A stretch of 55,425 nucleotides of DNA from an uncultured Pseudomonadota bacterium (GTDB lineage: Bacteria > Myxococcota_A > UBA796 > SXON01), in contig CAIMSU010000147.1 of assembly GCA_903844155.1 (NCBI GenBank), forward strand, positions 1-55,425. The letters run 5' to 3'. Positions 52,765 through 55,425 of the stretch are shown piece after piece. Position 1 is the stretch's first letter, and every line of letters begins with the position of its first letter. Below the pieces are notes generated by a model that made no database searches, was not told the DNA's origin, and was given only the letters and a program-made list of their open reading frames with translations. The translations under genes were made by a program, and so were the position numbers.

Positions 52765-54542
52765 TTCTCGCCCGGTCGGAAGTTGTAGCCCGTCGCCTGG
52801 AGCTGCTTGACGAAGGCGGGGTCGAGCTTGAGCGTGTCGCCCGCCCCGGCCCGGGCAGCGCGGAACTTGTCCCAGCGACCCTCCAGATCTGCGACGACGT
52901 CTGCGTGCGCCACGGCGACGTTCGTCGTCTCGCCGGGGTCGGTGTCGATGTCGAAAAGGCAGGTCGCAGGCTCGCCCGGCGCCCGGTGCGGACCGCCCGC
53001 CCCGCACTCCGGGTCCTGGCGCAGCAACGCCCACGGCGGCGCGATCACGGCACCGCGCGCCACGCCGTCGTCATGCCACGAAACGCCGCCCTCCACCAAC
53101 GTCGTCGTCCGAATACTATCCGCCTTCTTCCTGTACAGTGGCACCATCGAGGACCCATCGATCCCAGCCGGCACCACCGCGCCGACCAGCTCCAGCACGG
53201 TCGGGAGCACGTCCACCTGGCTTGTGAGCGCGGTGACCGGCGCGCCGTTGAGCCCGGGGACGCGCACGAGCATCGGGATGTGGACGACGCCGTCAAAGTA
53301 GGCGTCGCCGTGCAGCAATTCCTCGTGGTCGTTCAACGATTCGCCGTGGTCGGCCAGCACGATGACGATGGTTTTGTCGAGGCGTCCGCGGGCAGCGAGC
53401 GCGCCTGCGATCACGCCAAAGTCGATGTCCATCCGGCCGACGGCCTCCGAATAGCGCTGCTTCCACATTGCGATCCCGGCTGCACCCGCAGCGCGAACGC
53501 CGACCTGCACGGGGTCCGGGCCGCCTTGCATGACGACGCCGCGTTGTGCCGTGCCTCCAGCGGTTCCGGGCAACACGCTCGCCGCGCCCGGCGCGAGCGG
53601 AGCAGCTTGCACGCCGCCGGCTCCCCAGAGCAGGTGGGTGACGCCGGTCTTGTCCGCGGCGTCGTCGTTGAGCACGAAGGGAAAGTGGGCGGTGCGGGTG
53701 TGGAACATCGCGAAGATCGGCGTGGCGTGGTCCTGAGCGACGATCCAGGCAGCGGCGGGACGAGCGCTGGCGCCGCCGGGGCCTATGTCGCCGTCGCGGG
53801 AGCGGCCGTCGGGCGTGTCGCGCGGCGAGGGGATGATCTCCATGTGCTGAAAGCCGCGATCCAGGCCGTAATCGGGGCGAAAGCCGCTTGGCGCGTCGAT
53901 GGTGAAGGCCCCGGTGCGGTAGCCGTAGTAGCCGAGGATCTCCGGCAGGGTAGGGATGTTTTTGACCAGGCCCTTGTCCCAGCCGGTCACGCCCGTGGTC
54001 GAGCCGAAGTCGCCGGTCAGCACGGCGGTCAGCCCGGCGAGCGTGAAGTTGGAGGCCGACCACGCGTTGTCCATCCGGAACCCGCCCGCGACGAGCGCGT
54101 CCAGGCGTGGCGTGAGCGGCTTGCCGTCGGGCTCGGAGGGCGCGAGGCCGTATGCGCTGACGTGGTCGCGCCGCACCGAGCACATCGTGATGATGACGAC
54201 GTCGCAGTCCGGGCAGATCGCTGTGCTGGCGACGGGTTTGGACGAGGCGGGTGGGTCCGCGGTCCAGACGCCCGAACCGCCGCTGACGGCGCCGCCGGGG
54301 CTGTGTTGCATGGCGGGTGTGGTGCCAGGGCCCGGCATCTTCGCGGCGGTCGCGGCTGGTTTTTTGACGGATGGGGCGGCCGAGGGGGCGGGCGGTGTCG
54401 TCGCCGGTACAGAGCCAGAACGGAGGATGCCGAACGCGCCGAAGGCTACTGCACCCGCGCCGAGGGCGGCCAGCGCGCGGATCCAGCCCGTCGCCCCCGT
54501 CTCCCGACCACGACGTCTACCGGCGGGTTTGGGAGAGCGCAT
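52761..54542 (-). CDS. Sulfatase-like hydrolase / phosphotransferase, membrane-anchored
   Basis: 593 residues. One N-terminal helix (WIRALAALGAGAVAFGAFGI) and a Pro/Ala-rich linker precede an alkaline-phosphatase-superfamily domain. VVIITMCSVRRDHVSAYGLA stands where the family has DTLRADH, so the first metal-binding Asp is replaced by Cys. NFTLAGLTAVLTGDF is the nucleophile region, with Thr in place of Cys/Ser. VIVLADHGESLNDHEELLHG supplies the later Asp-His metal ligands. The enzyme is thus not a standard sulfatase. It is coupled to the SGNH gene, so the two probably edit the same polymer. Confidence 0.85.
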   Translation of the reverse strand: MRSPKPAGRRRGRETGATGWIRALAALGAGAVAFGAFGILRSGSVPATTPPAPSAAPSVKKPAATAAKMPGPGTTPAMQHSPGGAVSGGSGVWTADPPASSKPVASTAICPDCDVVIITMCSVRRDHVSAYGLAPSEPDGKPLTPRLDALVAGGFRMDNAWSASNFTLAGLTAVLTGDFGSTTGVTGWDKGLVKNIPTLPEILGYYGYRTGAFTIDAPSGFRPDYGLDRGFQHMEIIPSPRDTPDGRSRDGDIGPGGASARPAAAWIVAQDHATPIFAMFHTRTAHFPFVLNDDAADKTGVTHLLWGAGGVQAAPLAPGAASVLPGTAGGTAQRGVVMQGGPDPVQVGVRAAGAAGIAMWKQRYSEAVGRMDIDFGVIAGALAARGRLDKTIVIVLADHGESLNDHEELLHGDAYFDGVVHIPMLVRVPGLNGAPVTALTSQVDVLPTVLELVGAVVPAGIDGSSMVPLYRKKADSIRTTTLVEGGVSWHDDGVARGAVIAPPWALLRQDPECGAGGPHRAPGEPATCLFDIDTDPGETTNVAVAHADVVADLEGRWDKFRAARAGAGDTLKLDPAFVKQLQATGYNFRPGEK

Positions 54543-54566
54543 CGGGGGGATCTACCACGCTGGGTG

Positions 54567-55250
54567 TTACCAACAGCCGCTGGCGCGCGGGTCGCTGGGG
54601 GTCGTGGCCGCGCCCGCCGAGCAGGCGAGGGGCCCGAACCAGACGACGCCGCGACCGTTCTCGTTGTCTGCCACCTCGATCGCGATGTGCGGCTGGGCGA
54701 CCGTGCCGAGCAGGTCCAGGTACGCCTGGCTGACGCCGCCCCGCACTTCAAACCCGTGCGAGGCCGCGTCGAGCCAGGCGGCGCTCAGCGTCGCGTCCGT
54801 CGTGAAATCGTACCCGAACGCGATGTCTTCGGGCGAACGGCTCGCCGCCAGGATCGTCCCGGCGAACCAGCCGCGCGCTTGCCCGCTGTCGAGGTCGACG
54901 CCCACGTTGACCGGGAGGGCCAACGCCCAGGCCGGATCGCATTGCGGGTCCGGCTGACCGTCCATTCCGGTGCGCCGGACCGTGAAACCCTGCGTGGCCG
55001 GCTGCATCGTGATGTCCACGGTCGACCGGCCCTGGATGGCGGTCGGTGGCGGCGGGTTGTCCCACCTCGTCCACGTCACCGACGTCGGCCTGAGCGTGTC
55101 GAGCGTCGCCGTCACCTCCTCAACACTCACCGGTGGCGGATCATCGGCGGTGGAGGCGGTGTCTTCTCGGCACACCTGGATGCGGTCGGTGCCGTACCCG
55201 CCGATGCACCCGGCGAGGAGCAAGGGGAACGCGAGCGCGACGGGGGCCAT
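54567..55250 (-). CDS. Hypothetical lipoprotein
   Basis: 227 residues from the ATG at 55250. The lipobox is PLLLAGC (Cys at 15). The mature protein is beta-rich with two late Cys (LACSAGA, SGCW at the end) and an acidic Pro-rich linker at the start (DTASTADDPPPVSVEEV). No family is recognised. It is the first gene upstream of the sulfatase operon on the same strand, 24 bases away, and may be co-transcribed. Confidence 0.75.
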   Translation of the reverse strand: MAPVALAFPLLLAGCIGGYGTDRIQVCREDTASTADDPPPVSVEEVTATLDTLRPTSVTWTRWDNPPPPTAIQGRSTVDITMQPATQGFTVRRTGMDGQPDPQCDPAWALALPVNVGVDLDSGQARGWFAGTILAASRSPEDIAFGYDFTTDATLSAAWLDAASHGFEVRGGVSQAYLDLLGTVAQPHIAIEVADNENGRGVVWFGPLACSAGAATTPSDPRASGCW

Positions 55251-55337
55251 TGCTGGCGCTGGGCAAACATTCACCTCGTAAGTGCCTGAAAGCGCGCGAT
55301 TGGCGAGAGCAATGGCCCCCCAGCGCGCTGTTCCGCG

Positions 55338-55383
55338 CAAGATCGGGGACGGACGCCGTCTTCGGCGGCGGGACCCGATCTTG
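55338..55383. repeat. Long nested inverted repeat near the window end
   Basis: CAAGATCGGG (55338-55347) pairs with CCCGATCTTG (55374-55383), and inside it CGCCG pairs with CGGCG around a TCTT loop. This could be a terminator without U-run, a cruciform or the end of an unseen element. The sequence runs off the window at 55425. Confidence 0.45.
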
Positions 55384-55425
55384 GCCTTGGAACTGCGGGA
55401 ATTCAGCGCCGATCCTGGCGCGAGC

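Noticed and set aside
52765-53034. N-terminal extension of the SGNH protein
   Set aside because: It lies inside the sulfatase coding region and reads as Arg/Gly-rich shadow. The GTG at 52764 makes a GTGA overlap.
54140-54200. CSVRR as an FGE target motif (C-x-P/A-x-R) in the sulfatase-like protein
   Set aside because: Position three is Val, and the segment lies at the DTLRADH metal site, not at the nucleophile. The FGE-like protein in this window also seems to lack one catalytic Cys.
55312-55425. Start of a partial gene running off the window end
   Set aside because: An ATG frame of 38 codons is open to the end, but it covers the long inverted repeat and has no clear promoter or family sequence.

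Overview
The window is high-GC, densely packed bacterial DNA. It looks like a myxobacterium-like (Myxococcota / former Deltaproteobacteria) chromosome. The grounds are several secreted proteins and lipoproteins with Asp/Thr-rich linkers, MopE-type Asp/Cys repeat motifs, two MYXO-CTERM-like C-terminal tails (small Cys cluster, hydrophobic helix, Arg/Lys end), many GTG/TTG starts, and two good sigma-54 (-24/-12) promoter matches. This assignment is inference; there is no rRNA or tRNA in the window to anchor it.

Layout. (1) 1-137: the 3' end of a group II intron, recognised from domain V. (2) 136-10780: an envelope/exopolysaccharide locus with an acyltransferase, a flippase, two GT4 glycosyltransferases, a DegT aminotransferase, a PglC/WbaP-type sugar-phosphate transferase, a polymerase-like membrane protein, a WecA/MraY-type transferase and a FlaA1/CapD/PglF-type dehydratase. 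Five of these genes form a minus-strand operon in which every junction is a 4-base overlap. (3) 10.8-20.9 kb: secreted and redox proteins: a GH25 lysozyme lipoprotein, a beta-lactamase-fold hydrolase, an S46 peptidase, a TlpA-like thioredoxin coupled to a VKOR-DsbA-FGE triple fusion, and a beta-helix surface protein. (4) 21.0-26.1 kb: a seven-gene plus-strand operon of two paralogous membrane-anchored proteins, a zinc-ribbon protein and four proteins that each carry two YbjQ-like domains. This is my main candidate for an undescribed system. (5) 26.2-34.0 kb: lipoproteins, a RadC-like JAMM domain fused to a DinG-type helicase, two opposed arrays of a 31-32-base repeat, a TPR protein and a COG4324-type metalloprotease. 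(6) 34.3-43.6 kb: housekeeping genes: a primary-type sigma factor behind a sigma-54 promoter, tgt, yajC-secD-secF, an HU/IHF protein, a ccdAB toxin-antitoxin pair and a PIN-PhoH ATPase. A small membrane-protein gene here is interrupted by an in-frame TAG. (7) 43.6-55.4 kb: lipoproteins, MopE-type proteins (one missing its 5' end), a probable nitric-oxide/Fe-S stress group (DUF1858-DUF2249, heme-copper-like membrane protein, MIP18, hemerythrin) behind a second sigma-54 promoter, and a coupled sulfatase-like / SGNH-hydrolase pair.

How the genes fit together. The polysaccharide operon, the Dsb-like redox pair, SecDF-YajC and the many exported lipoproteins describe a bacterium that invests heavily in its envelope. 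Translational coupling by 4-base overlap is the common operon signature. Several starts lie 5-7 bases after a TANNNT-like -10 box, so leaderless transcripts are probably common in this genome. All functions are read from sequence by eye; no database search was run.
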